Source of the DNA: Mesorhizobium sp. NZP2077
GTDB lineage: Bacteria; Pseudomonadota; Alphaproteobacteria; Rhizobiales; Rhizobiaceae
NCBI RefSeq assembly: GCF_013170805.1
Contig: NZ_CP051293.1
Location: forward strand, 3,664,001 to 3,728,000
Length of the DNA: 64,000 bases
Direction of reading: 5' to 3'
The translations under genes and the position numbers were made by a program. The notes below the pieces were generated by a model that saw only the letters and a program-made list of their open reading frames with translations, was not told where the DNA came from and made no database searches. This document shows positions 51,659 to 59,927 of the stretch, in pieces (position 1 is the first letter of the stretch; each line of letters starts with the position of its first letter).

Positions 51659-52024
51659 ATGAGAAAAACCGGCAAGAGCCGACGCGCGCAAGAAGCAGCC
51701 AGCATTGGCGCGGACCTGATGCTGGCGCCGCTGGTGGCAATGATGCGCCTGCCGTTGATGGCAATGGACGCCGGCAGCAGCCAGCCCTGGGGCAGCGAAA
51801 CCACGCGTGCGGTGAACGAGAAGACCGCGGCAATCGCCGAAGGCGCGTTCGCGGCGCAAATGTCTGTCCTGCAATCGGCATCGCGGTTCTGGCCGGAACT
51901 CCTTTCCGGCCGCACGCCGTCGCTGTTCAGCGGCGTCGCGGCGGAGCGTTCGATCAGTGCCGCACTGAAGCCGGCCAGCCGTGCGGTGAAGGCGAATTTT
52001 CGCCGGCTTTCGTCAAAGGCTTGA
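51659..52024 (+). CDS. Small helical protein of unknown function (121 aa)
   Basis: A 121-residue basic, alanine-rich protein (SRRAQEAASIGADLMLAPLVAMMRLPLMAMDA; EKTAAIAEGAFAAQMSVLQSASRFWPELLSGRTPSLFSG). It is mostly amphipathic helix without a clear membrane span. The composition and length are reminiscent of phasin-like granule proteins, but no signature supports this firmly. AAGGGG lies upstream of the ATG. It is on the same strand as, and separated from, the Coa1-like gene. Confidence 0.55.
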   Translation: MRKTGKSRRAQEAASIGADLMLAPLVAMMRLPLMAMDAGSSQPWGSETTRAVNEKTAAIAEGAFAAQMSVLQSASRFWPELLSGRTPSLFSGVAAERSISAALKPASRAVKANFRRLSSKA

Positions 52025-52108
52025 AATAGACCCTACGGAACTTTGATTTTGCGCATTGTCGGGATCATACGCTAGAACCGATCGGTATATGCACCGATGG
52101 GGGACTTC

Positions 52109-52753
52109 ATGGTCGGACAACCGCTCAACCAGCCCGCTGAAATTCCGCCCGAACTCGACCGCTGGAACTGGGGCGCCTTCTTCCTCAACTGGATCTGGGG
52201 CATCGGCAACAGCACCTTCATTGCGTTGCTGGCACTGATCCCGGTCGTCAACCTCATCATGATCTTCGTGCTTGGCGCCCGTGGCAGCCGCTGGGCCTGG
52301 CAGAACCGGGCCTGGCGCGATGCCGAGCAGTTCCGCAAGACGCAGCGCAACTGGGCGATCGCTGGTCTTGCCGTCTGGGTGGTCAGTATCGGGGGCTGTG
52401 CGACGATCGTCGGCAGCATCCCCTTCATGTTCAAGGGCAGTGATGCCTACCACATGACAATGGACGCCGTGCGTGCCGATACCCGCGTGAAGGCTGCCAT
52501 TGGCGACGATATGAGCGACAATTTCTGGGTCGGCGGCCATCTCAACGTCAATGCGAACGGGGCGGGCGACGCCCAGTTCAGCATCCCCGTTCACGGAGCC
52601 AAGGGAAAAGGCACCGTGTTTTCCCATCTGGTTCGCAATGCCGGCACTTGGAGCATGCGCCTGCTCGTGGTCAGGGTGGATGGAGTGGATGCGCCGATCG
52701 TGGTGACCAACGAAGATCATGTTCCGATCCCGAACGCGGCGATCGGAATATAG
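52109..52753 (+). CDS. Coa1-family membrane protein (cytochrome oxidase assembly factor 1-like)
   Basis: About 214 residues. An N-terminal WNWGAFFLNWIWGIGNSTFIALLALIPVVNLIMIFVLG membrane block is followed by RGSRWAWQNRAWRDAEQFRKTQRNWAIAGLAVWVV, then a soluble domain (YHMTMDAVRADTRVKAAIGDDM; AQFSIPVHGAKGKGTVFSHLVRNAGTWSMRLLVV). The soluble part fits the Coa1 family. In mitochondria Coa1 helps build cytochrome oxidase; bacterial members are uncharacterised. The ATG at 52109 has GGGGGA upstream; an ATG at 52097 is an alternative. Confidence 0.75.
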   Translation: MVGQPLNQPAEIPPELDRWNWGAFFLNWIWGIGNSTFIALLALIPVVNLIMIFVLGARGSRWAWQNRAWRDAEQFRKTQRNWAIAGLAVWVVSIGGCATIVGSIPFMFKGSDAYHMTMDAVRADTRVKAAIGDDMSDNFWVGGHLNVNANGAGDAQFSIPVHGAKGKGTVFSHLVRNAGTWSMRLLVVRVDGVDAPIVVTNEDHVPIPNAAIGI

Positions 52754-52768
52754 ACATCAGCTTGGATA

Positions 52769-52935
52769 GAGCGCGGCAGAAACGCAAAAACCGCGCTCCA
52801 TCGGGAACGCGGCTTTGCCAGATACGCAGGCGCTTCGCTACTCAAACACTTGGCGAAACTTACGGGCTCCGGTACGCGAGACCTGATCCGGAGCGCCGGG
52901 CGGATGCGATATGTCCGCCTCGCAATCCGTTTTAT
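52769..52935 (+). other. Structured intergenic region, possible small RNA
   Basis: A run of stem-loops without a reading frame. GAGCGCGG pairs with CCGCGCTC (52769-52798), GCTCCGG with CCGGAGC (52866-52894), and GGCGGA with TCCGCC (52899-52919). The last is followed by TCGCAATCCGTTTTATAG, a weak U-rich tail. The first hairpin could simply terminate the Coa1-like gene. I cannot match the whole to a known RNA family. Confidence 0.3.
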
Positions 52936-53033
52936 AGGGACATCGTTACCGCAGAGTTATCGAGAGCTTAAGCAAATGTAAATTTGCGGGTTTTCTGCCC
53001 CACGATCCCGGAAAAGCCCATCAAATCCGTTGG

Positions 53034-53918
53034 TTACGCAGGGTTACCCCTGAGAAAATTAATTATGCCGGAGAAATCGGCGCCGCCATGCCCCTGGGCG
53101 TTGAACAGGGCGTAGAGCTGTGCCGCCTCGGCGCCAAGCGGGGTCACCGCGCCTGCGCCAAGTGCTGCTTCCTGGGACAATTTCAGGTCTTTCAGCATAA
53201 GGGCCGCGGCAAAGCCCGGCTTGTAATCCCTATTGGCGGGCGAAGTGGGCACCGGGCCGGGCACCGGGCAATAGGTGGTCAAGGACCAGCACTGTCCCGA
53301 AGAGGTCGAGGCGACATCGAACAGCGCCTGGTGCGACAGGCCGAGTTTTTCCGCCAGCACGAAGGCCTCGGCGACGCCGATCATCGAAATGCCGAGGATC
53401 ATGTTGTTGCAGATCTTTGCCGCCTGGCCGGCTCCATCGCTGCCGCAGTGGACGATGCGGCCCGCCATCGGTTTCAGGATCGGCTCGGCGGCGGCGAAGG
53501 CATCGTCGGAGCCGCCGGCCATGAAGGTCAGCGTTCCGGCCGTCGCTCCGCCGGTGCCGCCGGAGACGGGCGCATCGATCGACAGCAAGCCGTGCTTTGC
53601 GGCAATCGCATGCGCCTCGCGCGCCGAATCGACGTCGATGGTCGAGGAATCGATGAACAGCGCGCCGTTCTTCGCCATGGGCGCGATGTCCTCATAGACC
53701 GACAGCACGTGCTTGCCGGCGGGCAGCATAGTGATCACGACATCGGCGTCCTTCACCGCCGCCGGCGCATTGGCCATGACCACGACACCGTGTTCTCGCG
53801 CGACAGTGAGGTTTTCCGGTATGAGGTCGAAACCGTTCACGGCATGCCCCGCCTTGACCAGATTGGCGGCCATCGGATTGCCCATATTGCCGAGGCCGAT
53901 GAAGGCGATCGTCGTCAT
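53034..53918 (-). CDS. mmsB: 3-hydroxyisobutyrate dehydrogenase
   Basis: A 294-residue NAD-dependent beta-hydroxyacid dehydrogenase. It has the Rossmann motif IAFIGLGNMGNPMAANL and the substrate loop DAPVSGGTGGATAGTL. The catalytic Lys is in GQAAKICNNMILG, and GHGGADFSGIINFL is at the end. It oxidises 3-hydroxyisobutyrate to methylmalonate semialdehyde in valine breakdown. It is 24 bp downstream of an acyl-CoA dehydrogenase gene on the same strand, consistent with a valine operon. Relatives also act on 3-hydroxypropionate, which is worth noting because acrylate-type products could arise from the DMSP-lyase-like proteins nearby. Confidence 0.88.
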   Translation of the reverse strand: MTTIAFIGLGNMGNPMAANLVKAGHAVNGFDLIPENLTVAREHGVVVMANAPAAVKDADVVITMLPAGKHVLSVYEDIAPMAKNGALFIDSSTIDVDSAREAHAIAAKHGLLSIDAPVSGGTGGATAGTLTFMAGGSDDAFAAAEPILKPMAGRIVHCGSDGAGQAAKICNNMILGISMIGVAEAFVLAEKLGLSHQALFDVASTSSGQCWSLTTYCPVPGPVPTSPANRDYKPGFAAALMLKDLKLSQEAALGAGAVTPLGAEAAQLYALFNAQGHGGADFSGIINFLRGNPA

Positions 53919-53942
53919 TGTCTCTCACTCCCGGAGTTGGCT

Positions 53943-55109
53943 TCAGCGCCCGATCAAGGCGCGGGCAATAATGACCCGCATGATCTCGTTGGTGCCCTCC
54001 AGAATCTGGTGCACCCTGAGGTCGCGTACCAGTTTCTCGATGCCGTAGTCGTGCAGATAGCCGTAGCCGCCAAGCAATTGCAGCGCATCGTTGGCGACGT
54101 TGAAGCCGGTGTCGGTGACAAAGCGTTTGGCCATGGCAGACCATTTGCCGGCATCCGGCGCCTTGCGGTCGAGTTTGGAGGCTGCCGCATAGAGGAAGAT
54201 GCGCGCCGCCTGCAGCTCTGTCTCCATGTCGGCCAGCCTGAACTGCAGCGCCTGGAACTGGTTGATCTTGGACCCGAACGCCTTGCGTTCGGCGGTGTAG
54301 GACAGCGCCTTGTCGAGCGCCGACTGCGCGCCGCCCAGCGAACAGGCGGCGATGTTCAGCCGGCCGCCATCGAGCCCGGCCATGGCGATGCCGAAGCCGG
54401 CGCCTTCGCCCGACAAGAGGTTTTCCGCCGGCACCTTGCAGTCCTCGAAAATGACCTGGCGCGTCGACTGCATGTGCCAACCCATCTTGTGCTCGTTGGC
54501 GCCGAAGGAAAGGCCGGGAGCGTCCTTCGGCACGACGATGGTGGAAATGCCCTTTGGCCCGTCGGCGCCGGTGCGCACCATGACGGCATAGACATCGCTG
54601 TCGCCGGCGCCCGAGATGAACTGCTTGGCGCCGTTAAGGATATAGTCGGCGCCGCTCTTCACCGCGCGTGTCTTCAGCGCCGCGGCATCGGAGCCGGAGC
54701 CCGGTTCGGTCAGGCAGTAGCTTGCCAGCCATTCCATCGAAGTCAGCTTCGGCAGGAAGCGCTGGCGCTGCTCGTCATTGCCGAAACGGTCGATCATCGA
54801 GGCCGCCATGTTGTGGATCGAGATGAAGGACGAAAAGGCCGGATCGGCATGCGACAGTGCCTCGAAGATCAGTACGGCGTCGAGCCTGCCCAGCGCCGAA
54901 CCGCCGACATCGTCCCTGACATAGATGCCGCCGAGGCCGAGTGGCCCGGTCTCGCGGATCACATCGGCGGGAAAGTGCTTCCTGCGGTCCCAGTCGAGCG
55001 CGTTCGGCGCGACGCGGTCGGCGGCGAAGGCCTGCGCCATCTCCTGGATGGCGCGTTGCTCCTCGTTGAGTTCGAACTGGCTGGTGCTCGCATCGACCGC
55101 GGCGTCCAT
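53943..55109 (-). CDS. Acyl-CoA dehydrogenase, probably isobutyryl-CoA dehydrogenase
   Basis: A 388-residue acyl-CoA dehydrogenase (CLTEPGSGSDAAALKTRAVKSGADYILNGAKQFISGAGDSDVYAVMVRT; QFQALQFRLADMETELQAARIFLYAAASKLD; LLGGYGYLHDYGIEKLVRDLRVHQILEGTNEIMRVII). The catalytic Glu is in LEGTNEI. The pairing with mmsB points to isobutyryl-CoA dehydrogenase of valine catabolism; other short-branched-chain or propanoyl-type substrates are possible. GGAG lies six bases before the ATG. It is divergent from the DddQ/L-like gene with 144 bp between. Confidence 0.88.
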   Translation of the reverse strand: MDAAVDASTSQFELNEEQRAIQEMAQAFAADRVAPNALDWDRRKHFPADVIRETGPLGLGGIYVRDDVGGSALGRLDAVLIFEALSHADPAFSSFISIHNMAASMIDRFGNDEQRQRFLPKLTSMEWLASYCLTEPGSGSDAAALKTRAVKSGADYILNGAKQFISGAGDSDVYAVMVRTGADGPKGISTIVVPKDAPGLSFGANEHKMGWHMQSTRQVIFEDCKVPAENLLSGEGAGFGIAMAGLDGGRLNIAACSLGGAQSALDKALSYTAERKAFGSKINQFQALQFRLADMETELQAARIFLYAAASKLDRKAPDAGKWSAMAKRFVTDTGFNVANDALQLLGGYGYLHDYGIEKLVRDLRVHQILEGTNEIMRVIIARALIGR

Positions 55110-55253
55110 GGCGTGCTCCCTATGTGCTGGCCAGCTAGCCCGCTGGCCTGTCGTTTTTGGCTTTGCGCGCGCACCAATCTAGACCAATGATGCCGCCGCG
55201 CAACCCGATCCCCTGCGGAGCGGCTGTGCATCAATGCATGTCCGGAGCGAGAT

Positions 55254-55868
55254 GTGACGACAATATTCGATGAACTGCTGCGACGCTTCCACGCCTGTCT
55301 CGCTTGCGTGGATGACGCATTGGTTCGTGACGCCGTGGCGCGGATCGGTTGGGACATGCCGGCCCGCGCACTGGAGCCGCATCCGCTCGGCTGCCTGCGC
55401 CATCTCGACCGCGCTGCCGAACTGGCACCATCCGAGGCGAAGCCGCTGGTTCAAGTGCTGGCCGAGCAGCGCAACGATTTGCGCTGGGGGCAGACCTACA
55501 CCGAGGCTGATTTCGGCAAGGCCTTCATCGACAATTATGGCTGGCTGGAAGTGTTCGGCACGCGTGGCCATTTCACCAATGACGAGGTTGCCGCCGGGCT
55601 GCTGATCCTTGGACCCGAGATCATCTATCCCGACCACCATCACGTCGCCGAAGAGATCTACATCCCTTTGACCGGCGGTACGGAATGGCGGATGGGCGAG
55701 GGCGGCTTTCGTGAGCGGGAGGCTGGCGAGGTCGTGCACCACGCCTCGAATGTCAACCACGCCATGCGAACCGGCAGCGAGCCGCTCTTGGCGATCTACA
55801 TCTGGCGCGGTGGGCCGCTGGCGCAGAAATCCACAATCACCGGTAGTGCTGTTCAGGGTGGGAACTGA
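55254..55868 (+). CDS. Cupin of the DMSP lyase family (DddQ/DddL-like)
   Basis: A 204-residue protein with a single cupin barrel in its C-terminal half. GPEIIYPDHHHVAEEIYIPLTGGTEWRMG supplies Tyr125, His128, His130, Glu134 and Tyr136; HHASNVNHAMRTG supplies His169. This order is the metal site of DddQ-type DMSP lyases, and the spacing is close to what I recall for DddQ (120, 123, 125, 129, 131, 163). Such enzymes release DMS and acrylate. The GTG at 55254 has GGAG upstream. It is followed 2 bp later by cobQ, so they may be co-transcribed, and it is divergent from the acyl-CoA dehydrogenase. Many terrestrial homologues have not been tested for DMSP cleavage. Confidence 0.75.
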   Translation: MTTIFDELLRRFHACLACVDDALVRDAVARIGWDMPARALEPHPLGCLRHLDRAAELAPSEAKPLVQVLAEQRNDLRWGQTYTEADFGKAFIDNYGWLEVFGTRGHFTNDEVAAGLLILGPEIIYPDHHHVAEEIYIPLTGGTEWRMGEGGFREREAGEVVHHASNVNHAMRTGSEPLLAIYIWRGGPLAQKSTITGSAVQGGN

Positions 55869-55870
55869 TC

Positions 55871-57346
55871 GTGGCCAAAGCGATCATGCTGCAAGGCACG
55901 GGTTCGGATGTCGGCAAGACGGTGCTGGTCGCTGGGCTCTGCCGCGTCGCGAAAAAGCGTGGGCTGAGGGTGCGGCCGTTCAAGCCGCAGAACATGTCGA
56001 ACAATGCCGCCGTCGCCGACATTCCCGGCGACAACAGCCATGGCGGCGGTGAGATCGGCCGCGCGCAATGGCTGCAGGCGATCGCTTGCGGTGTGGCGCC
56101 GTCGGTCCATATGAACCCGGTGCTGCTCAAGCCGCAGACCGATGTCGGCGCGCAGGTCATCGTCCAGGGCAAGGTGTTCGGCGAGGCGCGGGCGCGCGAC
56201 TATCAGGCGCTGAAGGGCCGGCTGATGGACGCCGTGCTCGACTCCTGGGCTAAGGTGGGCGAGGGCGCCGATCTGGTTATCGTCGAGGGCGCCGGCTCGC
56301 CGGCCGAAATCAACCTGCGCAGCCGCGATATCGCCAATATGGGCTTTGCCAGGCGCGCCGATGTGCCGGTGATGCTGGTCGGCGACATCGATCGCGGCGG
56401 CGTCATCGCCTCGGTCGCCGGAACCCACCTGATCCTGCCGGAAGAAGACCGGCGCATGATTGTCGGCTATCTCATCAACAAGTTCCGCGGCGATGTCTCG
56501 CTGTTCGATGATGGTCTGAAGGCGATCGAAAAGTTCACGGGATGGCGCTGTTTTGGTGTCGTGCCGTGGCTTAAGGCGGCGGCGCGGCTGCCCTCGGAAG
56601 ATTCGGTGGTGCTGGAACGGCTGGCGTCCGGCGAGGCGCGGGCGCTGAAGGTGGCGGTGCCGGTGCTTGGCCGTATCGCCAATTTCGACGACCTCGATCC
56701 GCTCAAAGCCGAGCCTCAGGTGGAAGTGATGTTCGTGCCGCCCGGCAAGCCGCTGCCGGCCGATGCCGGGCTGGTCGTTATCCCCGGTTCCAAGTCGACG
56801 ATCGGCGATCTGCTGAAATTCCGCGAGAATGGATGGGACCGGGACTTGGCGGCGCACCGCAAGCGCGGCGGCCATGTGGTCGGCATTTGTGGTGGTTTCC
56901 AGATGCTTGGCCGTAGGGTGCGCGATCCCGACGGCATCGAGGGCAACGTCACCGAGGCCGAAGGGCTCGGCCTGCTCGATATTGAAACGGTGATGGAGCC
57001 GGAGAAGACGGTGCGCAATGTCAGTGCGCACTCGGTCCAATTCGATCTGCCGCTCGAAGGCTACGAAATCCATCTCGGCCGCACCACCGGCCCGGACACA
57101 ATGCGGCCGTCGGCGATCATTAACGGCATTGAGGACGGTGCGATCTCGGCCGATGGCAAAGTGATCGGCACCTATATGCATGGCCTCTTCGGCGCCGACG
57201 GCTTTCGCGGGAAATTCTTGGAAAGCCTTGGCATCAAGGGCGGCGGCATCGACTATCGCGCCGAGGTCGAACGGGCGCTCGACGACGTCGCCGCCGAGCT
57301 GGAAACCCACCTCGACTGCGACGCGATTTTCGCGTTGGCGCGTTGA
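55871..57346 (+). CDS. cobQ: Cobyric acid synthase
   Basis: A 491-residue CobQ. The N-terminal synthetase domain has the P-loop-like MLQGTGSDVGKTVLVAGLCR and PFKPQNMSNNAAV. The C-terminal class I glutamine amidotransferase domain has Cys in VGICGGFQMLG and His in GTYMHGLFG. It amidates adenosyl-cobyrinic acid diamide at four positions in cobamide synthesis. The GTG at 55871 lies 2 bp after the cupin gene. Its product would support the corrinoid enzymes elsewhere in the window. No other cobalamin-pathway genes are adjacent. Confidence 0.93.
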   Translation: MAKAIMLQGTGSDVGKTVLVAGLCRVAKKRGLRVRPFKPQNMSNNAAVADIPGDNSHGGGEIGRAQWLQAIACGVAPSVHMNPVLLKPQTDVGAQVIVQGKVFGEARARDYQALKGRLMDAVLDSWAKVGEGADLVIVEGAGSPAEINLRSRDIANMGFARRADVPVMLVGDIDRGGVIASVAGTHLILPEEDRRMIVGYLINKFRGDVSLFDDGLKAIEKFTGWRCFGVVPWLKAAARLPSEDSVVLERLASGEARALKVAVPVLGRIANFDDLDPLKAEPQVEVMFVPPGKPLPADAGLVVIPGSKSTIGDLLKFRENGWDRDLAAHRKRGGHVVGICGGFQMLGRRVRDPDGIEGNVTEAEGLGLLDIETVMEPEKTVRNVSAHSVQFDLPLEGYEIHLGRTTGPDTMRPSAIINGIEDGAISADGKVIGTYMHGLFGADGFRGKFLESLGIKGGGIDYRAEVERALDDVAAELETHLDCDAIFALAR

Positions 57347-57355
57347 AGGCTCGGC

Positions 57356-57777
57356 TCAGCCCTTTTCGCCCACCTTCGGCCAGTAGGTCCCGAACGACCA
57401 CACGCCGCCTTCCGGATCGCGGCAGATGAATTCGCGGCTGCCATAGTCGCGGTTCGTCAGTTCCTCGATGATCGTGGCGCCGGCTTTCCTGGCCTTGGTG
57501 TAGGCGGCATCGGCATCGTCGACGGCGATATAGATCGACTTGCCGCCGCCTGAGCCGGGTTCGCCAACCATCTTGCCGTAGTCGTCGTCGCGCACCGTGC
57601 CCAGCATGATCATCGAGGAGCCGAAAACCAGTTCGGCATGGTGCACGATATCGCCTTCGCCATAGCGGGCGCGCAGGCTGAAGCCGAAGGCTTCGCAGAG
57701 CCAGTCGATCATTTTCGCCGCGTTTTTGTAGCGCAAAGCGGGGTAGAGGCGGGGGGGGCTTCGGTTGTGGTGGGCAT
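57356..57777 (-). CDS. VOC (glyoxalase-like) family protein with C8 frameshift near its start
   Basis: The coding body matches a VOC-family protein (RLYPALRYKNAAKMIDWLCEAFGFSLRARYGEGDIVHHAELVFGSSMIMLGT; SIYIAVDDADAAYTKARKAGATIIEEL; SREFICRDPEGGVWSFGTYWP). A perfect AAGGAGG sits five bases before the ATG at 57777, but that ATG is in another frame. The two frames meet at a run of eight C residues (57751-57758). Nine or six C would join MPTTTEAP to the VOC domain. No in-frame ATG exists before the domain. It is either a phase-variable tract, an inactivating slip or a sequencing error. Confidence 0.65.
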
Positions 57778-57849
57778 GGGAACCTCCTTCATCTGGGTTG
57801 GTCGATAACCCACTCTGTTCGAAGGCCGCTCCAGCGTCTTGAAGAAATG

Positions 57850-58680
57850 TTACCTGCCGAGAAGCGCCGTCGGCGTCTCGCCGGCGAGGTCGCGGAACTC
57901 GCGTACCAGATGCGCCTGGTCGGCATAGCCGCAATCGGCCGCGATATCGGCCCAGTCCACGGTCTGCTGCCGTGACAGCCCAAGCGCCCGGTTGAAGCGA
58001 ACGATGCGCGACAGCGTCTTGGGGCCGATGCCGGTCGCGTCGGCGAATTTTTCGGCGAGGTGTTTGCGGCTCCAGCCCAGTCGTTCGGCGAGCGATGCAA
58101 TGCGGGTGCGGCCACCCGATGTGATGATGCGGTCATAGGCCCAGGCGATTTCCGGCGGCGTTTCGGCAGCGCTCGCAAGACGGACGGTGACGAAGGCTTC
58201 GGCAAGGTCGAAGCGCGACGCCCAGTCCGGCGCATTGCCGAGCTGTTCGCGCAGCATCATGCCCTCGGCGCCCAGCACGTCGTCGAGGACCACCATGCTG
58301 TCGGTCAGCTCGCTCATCGGCAGGCGGAAGAAACGGCGCGCGCCAAGCGGGGTGAAGTTGATCTGCACACAGCAAGCGGCGCCGAAGGATTCGATCATCA
58401 CCGGCCCGGCAAAGAGGCCGGCGGCGAAACTGGCGAAGCGGTCATTGTCGCCCGGCGCCTTGCCGAGGCCGATGGCGAAGGGCTCGGCGAAACTGATCAC
58501 CAGCGGTACGGTCAGCGAGGCGTATTCGACATTGCGGAAGTGGCCTGGTGCCGTTTCGCGATAGCCGCAAAAGTCGGTGATGATGCCATCAAGTGCAGGA
58601 TCGGCAAGGCGCCGGCGCATCTCGAAACGCCCTGATATGGAGCGGTCCTGTTCCTTGCGACGCTGCATCTCGATTGGCAT
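57850..58680 (-). CDS. AraC family transcriptional regulator
   Basis: A 276-residue regulator. The C-terminal HTH pair reads ASLAERLGWSRKHLAEKFADATGIGPKTLSRIVRFNRAL and DWADIAADCGYADQAHLVREFRDLAGETPTALL. The N-terminal 170 residues form a cupin-like sensor (YRETAPGHFRNVEYASLTVPLVISFAEPF; CVQINFTPLGARRFFRLPMSELTD). It lies just upstream of the VOC gene on the same strand (about 70 bp), a common pairing, so it may regulate that gene. Confidence 0.88.
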   Translation of the reverse strand: MPIEMQRRKEQDRSISGRFEMRRRLADPALDGIITDFCGYRETAPGHFRNVEYASLTVPLVISFAEPFAIGLGKAPGDNDRFASFAAGLFAGPVMIESFGAACCVQINFTPLGARRFFRLPMSELTDSMVVLDDVLGAEGMMLREQLGNAPDWASRFDLAEAFVTVRLASAAETPPEIAWAYDRIITSGGRTRIASLAERLGWSRKHLAEKFADATGIGPKTLSRIVRFNRALGLSRQQTVDWADIAADCGYADQAHLVREFRDLAGETPTALLGR

Positions 58681-58782
58681 CGGCCACCTTCTCCCCGGTA
58701 GAATCTAGCAGAGCTTGGATCAGAATCAAAAGCGCCCCGCGTTTGGCCGGGCGCTCTCCGTCCCCACATCAAGGGAAACTTG

Positions 58783-58953
58783 TCAGGCGCCGCGCATCAG
58801 GCAGCCAGCGGCCAGCACGACGAAAGCGATGGTAACGATCCAGACCGAAGCCAATGGAATGAACGCCAAGATGCCGAGGGCTGCGAGAACGCCGATGATG
58901 GCGATAACAACTGCAATGATGAAAACGATCTGTGTGGGTGCGCTGAGATTCAT
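58783..58953 (-). CDS. Small two-helix membrane protein (56 aa)
   Basis: MNLSAPTQIVFIIAVVIAII is followed by GVLAALGILAFIPLASVWIVTIAFVVLAAGCLMRGA. Two membrane helices occupy almost the whole protein. GAGGAGG precedes the ATG at 58953. It ends 42 bp before the TSUP gene's own end, on the same strand downstream of it. No function is known; similar short hydrophobic proteins are widespread in Rhizobiales. Confidence 0.75.
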   Translation of the reverse strand: MNLSAPTQIVFIIAVVIAIIGVLAALGILAFIPLASVWIVTIAFVVLAAGCLMRGA

Positions 58954-58994
58954 GTTTGGCTCCTCCTCAACATGATTCGAACAGTGGCAGTCTA

Positions 58995-59780
58995 TCACAC
59001 ACCAATCATCACACGCAGCGGATTGGCCGGATCCGCCAGCAGCTTCACCGCCAGCGCCACGCAGACGATCACCAGCAGCGGCTTGATCAATTTGGCGCCG
59101 ATGCGCATGGCGAGGCTGGCGCCGACACGGGCGCCGAGGAACTGGGCAACGCCCATCATCAGCCCGATCTTCCAGGAGATGACGCCGACTACTGCAAAGA
59201 CGATGAAGCCGCCGATGTTGGAGGCGAAATTGAGCAATTTGGTATGCGCCGTCGCCTTGAGCACGCCGTAGCCGGCAAGGGCGACGAAGGCCAGCATGTA
59301 GAAGGAGCCGGCGCCGGGGCCGAACAGGCCATCATAGAAGCCGATAGCCGGCACCAGGGTCAGTCCGAACAGGAATGGCGACAGGCGCTCGGCCCGGTCG
59401 ACATCGTTCATGTTGGGCTTGAGCGCGAAATAGAGCGCGATGGCGATCAGCACCAGGGGCAGCAGGGCGCGCAGGAGATCGCCGGGAACGATCGTGGCCA
59501 GCAGCGCGCCGATGGCACTTCCGACAAGTGCGAGCAATGCAGACGGCAACTGCCGGCGCAAATCGACGTGGCCCTTGGAGGCATAGTGGATGGTCGCCGA
59601 CCCGGAGCCGAACATGCCTTGCAGCTTGTTGGTTCCAAGCGCCTCGACCGGTGAGAAGCCGGCCAACAGCAGTGCTGGAATGGTGATCAGCCCGCCGCCG
59701 CCGGCAATCGAATCGACAAAGCCCGCGGCAAAGGCGGCGAAGGCGAGCATGGCGATTGTGTGGGTGGTGAGGTCGATCAT
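58995..59780 (-). CDS. TSUP family (TauE/SafE) membrane transporter
   Basis: A 261-residue membrane protein with about eight helices. The TSUP repeat signature appears twice: GFVDSIAGGGGLITIPALLLAGFSPVEALGTNKLQGMFG, and GFYDGLFGPGAGSFYMLAFVALAGYGVLKATAHTKLLNFASN. Members export or import organosulfonates, sulfite or sulfoacetate, but substrates differ. The start at 59780 (MIDLTTHTIAML) lacks a strong ribosome-binding site; the longer upstream frame encodes no membrane segment and is disfavoured. Confidence 0.88.
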   Translation of the reverse strand: MIDLTTHTIAMLAFAAFAAGFVDSIAGGGGLITIPALLLAGFSPVEALGTNKLQGMFGSGSATIHYASKGHVDLRRQLPSALLALVGSAIGALLATIVPGDLLRALLPLVLIAIALYFALKPNMNDVDRAERLSPFLFGLTLVPAIGFYDGLFGPGAGSFYMLAFVALAGYGVLKATAHTKLLNFASNIGGFIVFAVVGVISWKIGLMMGVAQFLGARVGASLAMRIGAKLIKPLLVIVCVALAVKLLADPANPLRVMIGV

Positions 59781-59927
59781 CTGATGTGCGGAGACGTCCG
59801 GGCGGCGGGATAACGGCGTTCGACCACGACCGCCCTGTTTGCGCAAGACCGATTCCGCGCTACCTCTATCCAAGCGCATCGCGCTTGGATTTGTATTCGT
59901 GTGCAGTTAACCCGGAAAGAGGCCCTG

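Noticed and set aside
53088..55190. 700-codon plus-strand frame across mmsB and the acyl-CoA dehydrogenase
   Set aside because: Both minus-strand genes have full active-site motifs, and the plus-strand translation shows no known fold.
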